38,728 nt of DNA. Source: Pseudonocardia sp. CNS-139 (lineage in GTDB: Bacteria > Actinomycetota > Actinomycetes > Mycobacteriales > Pseudonocardiaceae). Both the position numbers and the translations under genes were made by a program. Below the pieces are notes generated by a model that ran no database searches, was not told the DNA's origin, and was given only the letters and a program-made list of their open reading frames with translations. Below are positions 1 through 9,363 of this stretch, in pieces. The stretch spans positions 1-38,728 of the forward strand of contig MKJX01000212.1 of the NCBI GenBank assembly GCA_001942415.1. Direction: 5' to 3'. How positions within the stretch are numbered: position 1 is the first letter of the stretch; the number at the start of each line of letters is the position of its first letter.

Positions 1-28
1 TCGTGGCGGGCCAGCTCGGCGCCGGTGG

Positions 29-132
29 CGGCGTCTGGAGCACAATGCAGTTGAGGGCCGCCCCCAGACTGCATTGTGGAGCCATAATGCGGTGTGGGGG
101 CGCTCTCGGACTGCATTCTGGCTCCAGAATGC
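29..132. repeat. Array of three 20-bp palindromes, 42-bp period (family A, first locus)
   Basis: Three related 20-bp elements lie at 29-48 (degenerate left arm), 71-90 and 113-132, separated by 22-nt spacers. The best copy, GCATTCTGGCTCCAGAATGC at 113-132, has perfect 9-bp arms around a 2-nt centre. The copy at 71-90 has one arm mismatch. The array lies just beyond the stop of nhaA on the minus strand. A second three-copy array with 41-bp period is at 27418-27519. The role is unknown; position suggests a 3'-end, terminator-like or protein-binding element. Confidence 0.8.
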
Positions 133-149
133 GCTGGGGTGTCGCCTTC

Positions 150-1487
150 TCAGGCGGGTGGGCGCCAGGGGCGGGGTGGGAGCACCGGCAGGCCCGTCGG
201 GGCGCACTGGCCGCCGCGCTCGCCGGCCAGCCGGAAGATCAGCCAGCCGACGACGGCCGCGATCGTCGAGCCCGTCAGGATGCCGATCTTGGCGTTGTTG
301 ACCAGCACCGGGTCCTCCAGCGCCAGCTCCGTGACGAACAGCGCCACGGTGAACCCGATCCCGGCCAGGCCGGCACCGCCGACCACCTGGCCCCAGCGCA
401 GCGTGTCGGGAACGATGCCGATCTTCGTCTTCAGCGCCACCCACGTGCCGGCCGTGACGCCGAGCAGCTTGCCGACCACGAGCCCGGCGACGATGCCCCG
501 ACGTGATCGGGGACGTCATCGCGATCGCGATCGACTCGCCGCTCAGCACCACACCGGCGTTGGCCAGCACGAACACCGGCACGATGACGTAGCTGCTCCA
601 CGGCTGGATGCGCAGCTGGAGCCGCTCGTTGGGCGACACCGCCTCCGTCACGGCGGCCTGCGCGGCGAGGGCGCGTTCCGGGCTCGGGTCGACGAGGAAG
701 CTGCTGCCCATCACCTGGGCCCGCGCGACGTCACGGGGCCGCGGGGCGTACGCGTTGACGATCAGCCCGAGCACCACGCCGACGACGCTCGGGTGCACCC
801 CGGACCGCAGCACGGCCAGCCACATCACCACGCTGATCAGCACGTAGATGGGGGTGCGCCAGAACCGGACGAACCGCAGCGCCAGCAGGGCGACGAACAC
901 CGCGGCGGCCAGGCCCAGTGCCGTGAAGTCGACGTTCTCGGTGTAGAAGATCGCGATCGCGCCGACGGCGCCGATGTCGTCGACGATGGAGAGCGCGAGC
1001 AGGAACACCCGCAGCTGGTCGGGGCAGCGCGGCCCGACCAGCGCGAGCACGCCGATCACGACCGCGGTGTCGGTGGAGATCGCGATGCCCCACGCGCCGG
1101 CGCCGGGGCCGCCCGCGTTGAACGCCGTGAAGATCAGAGCCGGGACGATCAGGCCGCCGAGCGCGGCCGTCGCGGGCGCGGCGACGCGCGGAACCCGCGC
1201 AGCTCGCCGAGCGTCATCTCGCGGGAGATCTCCAGGCCGACCGAGAAGAAGAACAGGACCATCAGGCCGTCGTTGACCCAGTGCCGCAGGTCGAGGGCGA
1301 GGTCCATGCCCCCGAACGAGATCGAGAACTCGGTGTGCCAGAACTCCTCGTAGCCGGTGCCGAGGTTCGCCCACACGAGCGCGACGACCGCGGCGAGGAG
1401 CAGCAGGACGGCGGACCCGGACTCCGTACGCAGGAACGAACGCGCGGCCCGACTGAGGTCGCCGCGCTCGGTTAAGGTCGTCACCAC
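150..1487 (-). CDS. nhaA: Na+/H+ antiporter NhaA (frameshifted)
   Basis: Integral membrane sodium/proton antiporter for pH and sodium homeostasis. The N-terminal part runs from the GTG at 1487 (hydrophobic helix LLLLAAVVALVWANLG, then VLFFFSVGLEISREM). A second reading frame continues from about 1190 with ISTDTAVVIGVLALVG and SIVDDIGAVGAIAIFY, which holds the paired Asp of the NhaA transport site. The third part, from about 500 to the stop at 150, has VVGKLLGVTAGTWVALK and GFTVALFVTELAL. Joined, these give a protein of about 445 residues, normal for NhaA without an extra domain. The breaks at about 1190 (one base missing) and about 500 (in a GGGG run) look like sequence errors. It is divergent from the DsbA-like gene. 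Family assignment is firm; the exact start is not (GTG 1484 is also possible). Confidence 0.88.
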
Positions 1488-1542
1488 GCAGCGATCCAAC
1501 CATCCGCCCGGAGGCGGCCCGGATCCCCGCGGAGGAGGCCAC

Positions 1543-2082
1543 GTGACACTGGACCCGCGCATCGGCAGCTACGACCACCTGCTGGGGGTGCTCGGCGCCG
1601 AGCTCTCCCTCGTCGAGTACGGCGACTTCGAGTGCCCGTACTGCAGGCGGGCCTATCCGATCGTCGAAGAGGTCCGGGAGGTCATGGGGTCCCGGCTCGT
1701 CTTCGCGTTCCGGCACTTCCCGCTCGCCGAGCTGCACCCGTTCGCGCTGGCGGCGGCCACCGCGGCCGAGGCCGCCGCGCTCAAGGGCGCGTTCTGGCCG
1801 ATGCACGCCAGGCTGTTCTCGGGCGACGAGCCGCACCTGCGCCAGGAGGACCTGGCCCGCTACGCCGAGGAGATCGGCATCCCGCCGGAGAAGGTGCTGT
1901 GGCCGGCCACGCGGTTCGTCGAGGACCGGGTGGAAGCCGACTTCAACTCCGGCGTCCGCAGCGGGGTGCGCGGCACGCCCACGTTCTTCGTCAACGGCGA
2001 GGTGTACCGCGGGCCGGTCACCGTCGACGACCTCGTCGAGGAGCTGGAGAGCAGGGCCGCGGAGCCGGTTCAGCTGCGCTGA
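1543..2082 (+). CDS. DsbA-family (thioredoxin-fold) oxidoreductase
   Basis: Predicted thiol-disulfide oxidoreductase of 179 residues. The active-site CPYC is at about residues 31-34 inside VEYGDFECPYCRRAYPIV, and the cis-proline loop GVRGTPTFFVNGE lies near the C-terminus. An alpha-helical insertion occurs between them, as in DSBA/FrnE-like proteins. The GTG start at 1543 is chosen because GGAGGAGG at 1531-1538 precedes it and upstream codons in the frame run antisense to nhaA. There is no signal peptide or membrane segment, so it is probably cytoplasmic. A DsbA-like domain of this kind is known fused to the C-terminus of NhaA in some actinobacteria; here the two are separate divergent genes, which suggests a shared role. 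The physiological substrate is unknown. Confidence 0.85.
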   Translation: MTLDPRIGSYDHLLGVLGAELSLVEYGDFECPYCRRAYPIVEEVREVMGSRLVFAFRHFPLAELHPFALAAATAAEAAALKGAFWPMHARLFSGDEPHLRQEDLARYAEEIGIPPEKVLWPATRFVEDRVEADFNSGVRSGVRGTPTFFVNGEVYRGPVTVDDLVEELESRAAEPVQLR

Positions 2083-2133
2083 ACCGGGGAACACCGTTCC
2101 GCCCGTCCGGCGTTGCCGCTGACGGAGGGGAAC

Positions 2134-2878
2134 ATGGTGGACTCGATGGGGAGTGGGCCCGGTCGCCGGTGGCTGGGCGTCGGCACCCTGGTGCTGGCGG
2201 TGATCGCGCTGCTCGCGGCGGCCGGGCCGGAGCCCACCACCTGATCACCTGGCGTCGCGTTCGGGCCGAGGTCAACCCCGGTCACGACCCCGCTGAGCCT
2301 ACTACGTCGCTCGTCGACGCGCGGGAGCCAGCTCTTCGTCCTCCGCCGCGGTCGCGCTGGCCGTGGGCGTGCTGGCGGTGCTGGTCGGCATGGCGTGGGC
2401 CGGGGTGCGGCTGGCCGGCCGGCCCGGCCTGCTGTTCACGGTGTGGGCGCTGTGCCTGGTGGCGGCCGCGGTGTTCCCGATCGACGACGCGCCGATGATC
2501 TCGTCGTTCGCCGGGTGGGCGCACCAGTTCGCCGGGGCCGGGATCCTCGCGCTGCTCTCGTTCGCCGGGCTGGCCGCCGCCCCGCGGCTGGCCGAGAACC
2601 CGGCGTGGCGGCCGGTGGTCGGCACCGTGCGCACGCTGTCGACCGTCGCGGCCGTGCTCGCCGGCGCGTACGTCGTGAGCCGGCTCGACGACGTCTTCCC
2701 CGGCCTGTTCGGCGCGGTCGACGTCGGGGGGTTCCTGCAGCGGGCCGTGCTCGCGTTCGACGTGGGGGTGGTGACGGCGCTCGCCCTGCACCTGGTGCGG
2801 GTGTCGTGGCCCGCGGTGCGCCACCGGGCGGCGCTCCACGTGCCGGGAAAGGCGCATTCCGGTCACGTGCCGCCCTGA
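2134..2878 (+). CDS. Putative DUF998-type multi-pass membrane protein (frameshifted N-terminal third)
   Basis: The ATG at 2134 follows GGAGGGG and opens a hydrophobic helix (GVGTLVLAVIALLAAAG). The frame then breaks near 2235 and again before about 2360. From 2363 to the stop it reads cleanly through several transmembrane helices (VLAVLVGMAWAGVRLAG, VWALCLVAAAVFPIDD, GAGILALLSFAGLAAAP, TVAAVLAGAYVVSRL, DVGVVTALALHLVRV). The helix pattern and the FP-x-D followed by WAHQFAG resemble DUF998 membrane proteins, whose function is unknown. I cannot reconstruct about 40 residues around 2235-2360 with confidence. The last codons (VPGKAHSGHVPP) come from the family C hairpin at 2843-2893, so the natural C-terminus has probably been replaced. 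It converges on cobT. Confidence 0.6.
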
Positions 2879-2893
2879 ATGTGGCACTCCCGG
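2843..2893. repeat. Imperfect hairpin between convergent genes (family C, copy 1)
   Basis: Arms at 2843-2859 and 2877-2893 match at 13 of 17 positions around a 17-nt loop that ends in CGCCCT. The element supplies the last codons and stop of the upstream plus-strand membrane protein and ends 4 bp before the cobT stop. A second copy with the same loop length and a perfect 14-bp stem lies at 20017-20061, also between convergent genes. Inference: a mobile palindromic element that can act as a bidirectional 3'-end hairpin. Confidence 0.7.
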
Positions 2894-2896
2894 CAG

Positions 2897-4597
2897 TCAG
2901 GCCTTCTCCGTCACCCCGGCGGCGTCGAACGTGGCGACGTCCTGCAGAGCCTGAGCCGCCGCCTGCAGGACGGGCAGGGCGAGCAGGGCGCCGGTGCCCT
3001 CGCCCAGGCGCATACCGAGGTCGAGCAGCGGGTCCAGGCCCAGGTGGGCGAGTGCGAGGGCGTGCCCGGGCTCGGCGGAGCGGTGCCCGGCCAGCCAGTA
3101 CCCGGCCGCGTCCGGGCACAGCGCGGCGGCGGCGAGCGCGGCCGCCCCGGCGCTGACGCCGTCGAGCAGCACGGGGACGCGCAGCGCGGCCCCGCCGAGC
3201 GCGAACCCGGCGAGCGCGGCGTGCTCCAGCCCGCCGAACGCCGCGAGGACGCCGAGCGGGTCGGCCCGGTCGGGGCGGTGGCGGGCCAGCGCCGCGGCGA
3301 CGACGGCGGTCTTGTGCGCGAGCGTCGCGTCGTCCACGCCGGTGCCGCGGCCCGTGGCGACCGCCGGCGCGGCACCGGTGAACGCGCAGGTCAGCGCGGC
3401 CGCGGCAGTGGTGTTCGCGATGCCCATGTCGCCGGTGAGCAGGCAGCGGTTGCCGGCGGCGACGAGGTCGCGTGCGGTCTCGATCCCGGCCTCGACGGCG
3501 GCCAGCGCCTGCTCGCGGGTGAGCGCCGGCCCGGCGGTGAGGTCGCGGTGCCGTCGGCGACCCGGCGCGGCAGCAGGCCGGGCGCGGGGTCGAGCGGCGC
3601 GGCCACCCCGACGTCCACCACGCACACCTCGGCCCCGAGCCGGCGCGCGAACGCGTTCACGACGGCGCCGCCGGAGAGGAAGTTGGCCACCATCTGGGCC
3701 GTGACCTCCTGCGGCCACGGTGAGACGCCCTGCGCGTGCACGCCGTGGTCGGCCGCGAACACGGCGACGGCGGCGGGCTCCGGGACCGGCGGCGGGCAGG
3801 CCCCGGCGATCCCGGCGAGCGCGACGGCGACGTCCTCGACACGGCCGAGCGCGCCTGTGGTTTCGTCATCCGGTCCAGCCGCTCGACGGCCGCGGCCCGC
3901 GCGGCCGCGTCCGGGGGCGCGACCGCGGCGACCGTCTCGGCGAGCAGGTCCGCAGGCTCCTCGCCGGGCAGCGCCCGCCGCCCGTAGCGTCGTGGTGCAC
4001 GGCCCAGCGCAGCGGGCGCCGGGCCGCCCAGCCGGCCGTCGCGAGCTCCGGCTCCGGCCGGAACTCCGCGACGTGCCCGACGCACAGGTAGGCGACGACC
4101 TCCAGGTGCGCGGGCAGCCCGAGCAGCGCGGCGAGCCCGCGCTCGTCGGCGAAGCTCACCCAGCCGACGCCGAGCCCCTCGGCGCGGGCGGCCAGCCACA
4201 GGTTCTGGACGGCCGCGGCCGCCGAGTACCCGGCGGTGCGCGGCTGGGTGCGCCGGCCGAGCGTGTGCCGCCCGCCGCGGGTGGGATCGCAGGTCACGGC
4301 GATGTTCAGCGGGGTGTCGAGGATGGCCTCGACCTTCAGCTCGCGGAACGCGGCGGCCCGCGCGGCGGGCAGCTCCGCCGCATACGCCGCGCGTTCCGCG
4401 GCGACGTGCGCGTGCACGCGTTGCCGCAGGTCGCGGTCGCGCAGCACCAGGAAGTCCCAGGGCTGCGATAACCCGACGCTCGGCGCGGCGTGCGCCGCCT
4501 CCAGCACCCGGGTGAGCACGTCGTCGGCCACCGGCACGTCCGGGAGGAAGCCGGAGCGGACGTCGCGCCGGGAGTGGATCGCCGCGTAGGCGTCCAT
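2897..4597 (-). CDS. BluB-CobT fusion: DMB synthase / nicotinate-nucleotide:DMB phosphoribosyltransferase (frameshifted)
   Basis: The N-terminal half is BluB, which makes 5,6-dimethylbenzimidazole from reduced flavin: AAHAAPSVGLSQPWDFLVLRD and VGWVSFADERGL are diagnostic nitroreductase-fold motifs. The C-terminal half is CobT, which turns DMB into alpha-ribazole phosphate: MTKPQGALGRVED-like start, FAADHGVHAQGVSPWP, GDMGIANTTAAAA, and RLGEGTGALLALPVL with the catalytic Glu. No stop separates them once three single-base losses (near 3985, 3855 and 3548) are allowed for, giving about 567 residues. It is the last gene of the cobN operon, and its ATG overlaps the cobI stop (TGATG). A GTG one codon earlier (4600) is an alternative start. 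The two activities are consecutive steps of lower-ligand synthesis. The fusion call depends on the break at about 3985 being an error. Confidence 0.85.
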
Positions 4598-5330
4598 CAC
4601 AGCGAGCCGCCGCGGCGCGTCCGCTTGGGCGGGACGATCAGCGTCGCGAGGTACGGGCCCGGCAGGTCCGGGTCGAGGTCGCGGGCCGGGCGGACGTCCT
4701 CGCCGGGCAGGCCGAGCCCGGCGCCGTAGACGGCCTCGTCGATCCGGCCGGTCGCGCGCAGCACGGCGAGCGTCTCGGGCAGCATCCGGCCGAACTTGTA
4801 CGCGGCCACGGCGTCACCCCGCTCCAGTGCCTCGCGGAACCGGCCGGGCCCGGCGGTCATCGGGAAGAGCGCGAGCGGCTCCCGGCCCTCGACGAGCGGG
4901 GTGCCGCTGCGCGCGGCGAGGTCCTGCATCGCGGTGATGCCCGGCACCAGCTCCACCGTCAGGCGCCGAGGATCCCGCGCACCGACTCGGCGAGGTAGCC
5001 GAACGTCGAGTAGACGCACGGGTCGCCGATCGTCGCGAAGACGGCCGTGCCGCGCGGGTGCGCCGCGAACCAGGCCGCGACCTGCGCCGCGGCCGCGTCC
5101 CACGCCCGCTCGCGGCGCTCACCGTGCTCGCGGTCGTGCAGCGCGAACACGACCCGCTCCACCCGCCACGCCTCGGCGTAGTACAGGACGGTCTGCTCGG
5201 CGCGCCCGGTCTCGCCGGTGTCGGCGACCGGCACGAACACGACGTCGGCCGCGGCCAGCAGGTTCGCCGCCTTGACGGTCACCAGCTCGGGGTCTCCGGG
5301 GCCGACCCCGACCCCCACGAGCGTGGTCAT
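4597..5330 (-). CDS. cobI: Precorrin-2 C20-methyltransferase (frameshifted)
   Basis: SAM-dependent methylation of precorrin-2 to precorrin-3A. The tetrapyrrole methylase N-terminal signature GVGVGPGDPELVTVKA starts at residue 5, and GDPCVYSTFGYLAESV follows about residue 90. After one lost base near 4965 the second frame continues with LTVELVPGITAMQDLAA and ends LATLIVPPKRTRRGG. The corrected length is about 244 residues, normal for CobI/CbiL. The ATG at 5330 overlaps the stop of a 25-codon mini-ORF (ATGA), and the cobI stop overlaps the bluB-cobT start, so the three are probably translationally coupled. The family call over other methylases rests on the overall pattern of GDP-x-VYSTFGY and VPGITA; it is firm. 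Confidence 0.88.
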
Positions 5331-5404
5331 CGCTCTCCCTCGCTGCGCTCGGTCGGCGCTTCGCGCGGGCGCTGTGCCTTCGATTCGCTCGCAAGCCCGC
5401 TCAT
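5327..5404 (-). CDS. 25-codon linker ORF between cobN and cobI
   Basis: A short open frame reads MSGLASESKAQRPREAPTER and then SEGER and a stop. Its ATG overlaps the cobN stop (ATGA), and its own stop overlaps the cobI ATG (ATGA). It is charged, without hydrophobic segments, and resembles no family I know. It may be a translational relay keeping ribosomes engaged across the 70-bp gap, or simply an open frame through an intergenic repeat. No other copy is seen in this window. The GGGAGAGCG at its end could also act as the cobI ribosome binding site. Confidence 0.4.
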   Translation of the reverse strand: MSGLASESKAQRPREAPTERSEGER

Positions 5405-8400
5405 GAGGCCTCCCCTTCGAGGTCGCCCTCCAGCTCCAGGTACGTCTGCCGCAGCCGGTCGAGCACGGCGTCGTCGGGCTTGGCCCACATGCCGCGGTCG
5501 GCCGCCTCCAGCAGGCGTTCGGCGATCCCGCGCAGCGCCCACGGGTTGGACCGCTCCATGAACGCGCGGTTGGTCTCGTCGAACACGTAGCTCTGCGCGA
5601 GCTGCCCGTACATCCAGTCGTCGACCACACCCGCCGTCGCGTCGTACCCGAACAGGTAGTCGACGGTGGCGGCCAGCTCGAACGCGCCCTTGTAGCCGTG
5701 GCGCTGCATCGCCGCGATCCACTTCGGGTTCACCACGCGCGCCGGAAGACGCGCTTGGTCTCCTCGGCGAGCGTGCGCGTGCGGACGGCCTCGGGGACGG
5801 CCGAGTCGCCGACGTACGCGGCGGGCGAGCGGCCCGTCAGCGCGCGCACCATCGCGACCATCCCGCCGTGGTACTGGAAGTAGTCGTCGGAGTCGACGAT
5901 GTCGTGCTCGCGGGTGTCCTGGTTCTTCGCGGCCACGGCGATCCGACGGAACGAGCGCTCCATGTCCGCGCGCGCCTCCCGCCCGTCGAGGCCGCGGCCG
6001 TACGCGTAGCCGCCCCACACCGCGTAGACCTCGGCGAGGTCGGCGTCGCTGCGCCAGTTGCGGGCGTCGATGAGCGGGAGCAGGCCCGCCCCGTACGCGC
6101 CCGGCTTGGACCCGAAGATCCGGGACGTGGCGCGGCGGCGGTCGCCGTGCTCGGCGACGTCCTGCTCGACGTGGGCGCGCAGGTAGTTCTGCTCCGCGGG
6201 CTCGGCGAGCTGCGCGACCTGCTGCACCGCGTCGTCCAGCAGCGCGATGACGTGCGGGAACGCGTCGCGGAAGAACCCGGAGATGCGCACGGTGACGTCG
6301 ATGCGCGGCCGGCCCAGCTCCGCGAGCGGCACCACCTCGACGCCCGTGACGCGGCGCGAGGCGTCGTCCCAGACCGGGCGGGCGCCGATCAGGGCGAGGA
6401 TCTCGGCGATGTCGTCGCCCTGCGTACGCATGGCGGACGTGCCCCAGACGGTGAGCCCGACGCTGCCCGGGTACGTGCCGGTGTCGGCGAGGTGGCGCGC
6501 CACCAGCGACTCCGCGAGCGCCGACCCCACCTCCCACGCCGAGCGCGACGGGATCGCCTTCGGGTCGACGGAGTAGAAGTTCCGGCCGGTCGGGAGCACG
6601 TTGACCAGCCCGCGGGTCGGCGACCCGGACGGCCCGGCGGGCACGTAACCCCCGTCGAGCGCGTGCAGGACGTGCGCGACCTCGTCGGTGGTGCGGTCCA
6701 GCCGCGGCACGACCTCACCGCAGGCGAAGCCCAGCACCGCGACGACGTCGGGCACCTCCTCGCCCAGCAGCTCCGCGCAGACGGCGGCGGGCTCCGCCCA
6801 CCCCCGCGCCTGCACCCCGGCGACCAGCGCCCGGGCCGCCCCTTCGAGGACGTCGACGAGATCGGCGGCGGTGACGGCCGGCCCCGGGGCGAGCGCGAGG
6901 AGCCGCTCCCCCGCCGGGGTTGCAGCAAAGCCACCCTCATGCAGCGACACGGCGTGGGGGTGGCTTTGCTGCAACTCGGGGTTCGCGACGCCCGCCCATC
7001 CCGCCAGCGCCTCTCGGAGGCCCGGGAGGGACCTCGTCCCGCCCCACACCTGGGTCGCGCGCAGGATCGACAGGACCAGGTTCAGCTGGGCCTCGTCGCG
7101 CGGCGGCTGGCCCAGGACGTGGAGCCCGTCGCGGATCTGGACGTCCTTGACCTCGCACAGGTAGCCGTCGATGTGCAGGATGAAGTCGTCGAACTCCGCC
7201 TCGCCGGGCGCCGCGTCCACGTGCAGGTCGTGGTGCAGCTGGGCGGCCGTCACGACATCCCAGATGCGGGCGCGCAGCGCGGGGAGCTTCGCCGGGTCCA
7301 TCGCCTGGACGGCCGCGTACTCGTCGAGCAGCTGCTCCAGCTTCGCCATGTCGCCGTAGGTGTCGGCGCGGGCCATCGGCGGCACGAGGTGGTCGACGAC
7401 CACGGCGTGCCCGCGGCGCTTGGCCTGCGTGCCCTCGCCCGGGTCGTTGACGATGAACGGGTAGACCAGCGGCAGCTCGCCCAGCACGGCGTCCGGCGCG
7501 CACTCCGCGGACAGGCCCAGGCCCTTGCCGGGCAGCCACTCCAGGGTGCCGTGCTTGCCGAGGTGGATCACGGCGTCGGCGCCGAACCCGTGCTCCAGCC
7601 AGCGGTAGGCGGCCAGGTAGTGGTGCGACGGGGGCAGGTCGGGGTCGTGGTAGATCGCCACCGGGTTCTCCCCGAACCCGCGCGGCGGCTGGATCATCAG
7701 CACGACGTTGCCGAAGGTCAGCGAGGCGAGCACGATCTCGTCCCCGTCGACGTAGAGCCCGCCCGGCGGCTCGCCCCAGTGCTCGCGGATCCCGCCGGTC
7801 AGCGCGGTGGGCAGGGCGTCGAACCAGCGCCGGTACTCGGCGAGCCGCACCCGCGCGGGCGCCGCGGCGAGCTGCTCCTCCGTGAGCCACTCGACGTCGT
7901 GCCCGCCCGCCGCGATCAGCGAGTGGATCAGCTGGTCGGAGTCCTCGGGGAAGTCGCCGACCGCGTACCCGGCGTCGCGCAGCGCCCGCAGCAGCACCAC
8001 GCAGACGCGGGCGTGTCGAGCCCGACCGCGTTGCCGACCCGGGAGTGCTTGGTCGGGTAGCTCGACAGGACGACGGCGAGCTTCCGCTGCGCGACCGGGG
8101 TGGCCCGCAGCCGGGCGTGCCGGACGCGATCCCGGCGAGCCGGGCCGCCGTTCGGGGTCGGCGACGTAGACCGGGATGTCGTCGCCCGGGGCAGTCTCCT
8201 TGAACGAGAACGGCACCGCGACCAGCCGCCCGTCGAACTCGGGGATCGCGACCTGCATCGCCGCGTCCATCGGCGAGAGCGCGGCGTCGGACGCCTCCCA
8301 GGTCCCGCGCGAGGTCGTGAGGCACAGGCCCTGCAGCACCGGGACGTCGAGCGCGGCGAGCGCACCGGCGTCCCACGAGTCCTCGGCGCCGCCCGCGCTC

Positions 8401-9076
8401 GCCCCCGCGGCGACCGTGCCGCCGGCCGCGAGCACCGTCGCGACCAGCGCGTCCGCCCGGCCGAGCAGGTCGGTCAGCGCCGCGTCGGCACCGCGCAGCG
8501 ACCCGCAGAAGACCGGCAGCGCGTTGGCCTCGCGGGCCTCGATCGCGTCGCACAGGACGTCGACGAACGCCGTGTTGCCCGACAGCTCGTGCGCCCGGTA
8601 GAAGACGACCCCGACGGTCGGGCGGGCCGGGTCGTGCGCCCGCTCGCCGTGCACGCCGAAGTCGGGCGCGGGCGCGGGCGGGGCGAACCCCTCCCCCGTG
8701 AGCAGCACGGTGTCGGACAGGAACCGGTGCAGCTCGCGCAGGTTGTCGCGGCCGCTGCGGCGAGGTAGCCCAGTGCCTCGGACGCCACCCCGGCCGGCAC
8801 GGTGGACGCGGCCATCAGCTCGGCGTCCGGCGCGGCCTCGCCGCCGAGCAGCACCACCGGCCGGCCGGCGGAGAGCAGCGCGTCGACGCCCTCCGGCCAC
8901 GCCCGCCGCCCGCCGAGCAGCCGCAGCACGACGACGTCGACGCCGTCGAGGAGCGCGGGCAGGCCGGCCGGCTCGACGCGGGCCGGGTTGGCCGTGCGGT
9001 ACACCGCCCCGGAGGAGCGCGCGGCGAGCAGCTCCGTGTCGGCCGTCGACAGGAGCAGGACGGTCGCCGTCGTCAT
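5401..9076 (-). CDS. cobN: Cobaltochelatase subunit CobN (frameshifted)
   Basis: Large subunit of the ATP-dependent chelatase that inserts cobalt into hydrogenobyrinic acid a,c-diamide. The N-terminus (MTTATVLLLSTADTELLAA) starts at the ATG at 9076, which AAGGAGG precedes. The main frame carries GVVFYRAHELSGNTAFVDVL, the chelatase motif HLGKHGTLEWLPGKGLGLS, FIVNDPGEGTQAKRRGHA, and WGTSAMRTQGDDIAEILALI. The C-terminus (NPKWIAAMQRHGYKGAFE) is in a third frame. Five single-base losses (near 8760, 8140, 8120, 8015 and 5745) restore one frame of about 1226 residues, typical of CobN. A palindromic repeat at 6920-6974 is read in frame as an insertion in a linker. A cobalamin riboswitch lies directly upstream. 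The partner is most likely the fused AAA/VWA protein at 23072-25043. Confidence 0.93.
6920..6974. repeat. Palindromic element inside cobN (family D, copy 1)
   Basis: A perfect 17-bp stem (TTGCAGCAAAGCCACCC at 6920-6936, its complement at 6958-6974) encloses a 21-nt loop. It is read in frame on the minus strand as LQQSHPHAVSLHEGGFAAT, a segment unlike the surrounding conserved CobN sequence and lying in a linker. The left-arm sequence recurs at 20676-20693 in cobB, also in a linker. Confidence 0.8.
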
Positions 9077-9087
9077 CGTTCCTCCTT

Positions 9088-9215
9088 CGAGGGTCCGCGC
9101 CCTCGTGGTCAGGGGTCAGCGACGACAGGGAGTGTCTGGCTCTCGGGGGCTCCCCCGGTCACAGTGGCGGGACCGCGCCGGACTCGCACCGGCTTCCTCC
9201 ACCGACGTCGCACAG
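9088..9215 (-). promoter_or_regulatory. Cobalamin riboswitch upstream of cobN
   Basis: Read on the minus strand it shows the conserved cobalamin aptamer core: GGAAGCCGGTGCGAGTCC, then CCGCCACTGTGA (B12 box), then GAGCCAGACAC. A P1-type pairing GCGACG/CGTCGC joins 9206-9211 with 9119-9124. Downstream, a 6-bp hairpin CGAGGG-N6-CCCTCG at 9088-9105 ends directly at the AAGGAGG (9081-9087) of cobN. This suggests control of translation initiation by B12. The aptamer call is from sequence signature; the mode of control is inference. Confidence 0.9.
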
Positions 9216-9300
9216 AACTGGAGCACACCGGTACGGCACGGGTCAACGCGGCGTGAGGAGCACGTCTCGGCGCCGGTCAGGCCGACCGCACGAGATCGAC

Positions 9301-9331
9301 GGGGCCCGGCCCTCGAGCCGGCCGGCGCCCC
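9301..9331 (-). terminator. Possible GC-rich hairpin after folD
   Basis: GGGGC and CCGGC on the left arm (9301-9310) can pair with GCCGG and GCCCC on the right (9317-9331) with one bulge, about 30 nt beyond the folD stop. There is no U-run, so an intrinsic terminator is uncertain. Otherwise the stretch between folD and the riboswitch shows no gene. Confidence 0.3.
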
Positions 9332-9363
9332 GCCCGGATGCCCGGAGAGGCGTTCGGGCCGCG

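Noticed and set aside
29..132. CRISPR array
   Set aside because: The repeats are regularly spaced, but they are 20-bp palindromes with only three units per locus, similar spacers in both loci and no cas genes nearby.
5868..8060. Long plus-strand open frame (730 codons) opposite cobN
   Set aside because: It is the complement of a strongly G+C-biased coding frame, rich in Arg/Val/Asp/Gly with no recognisable domain; the minus strand encodes CobN in the same place.
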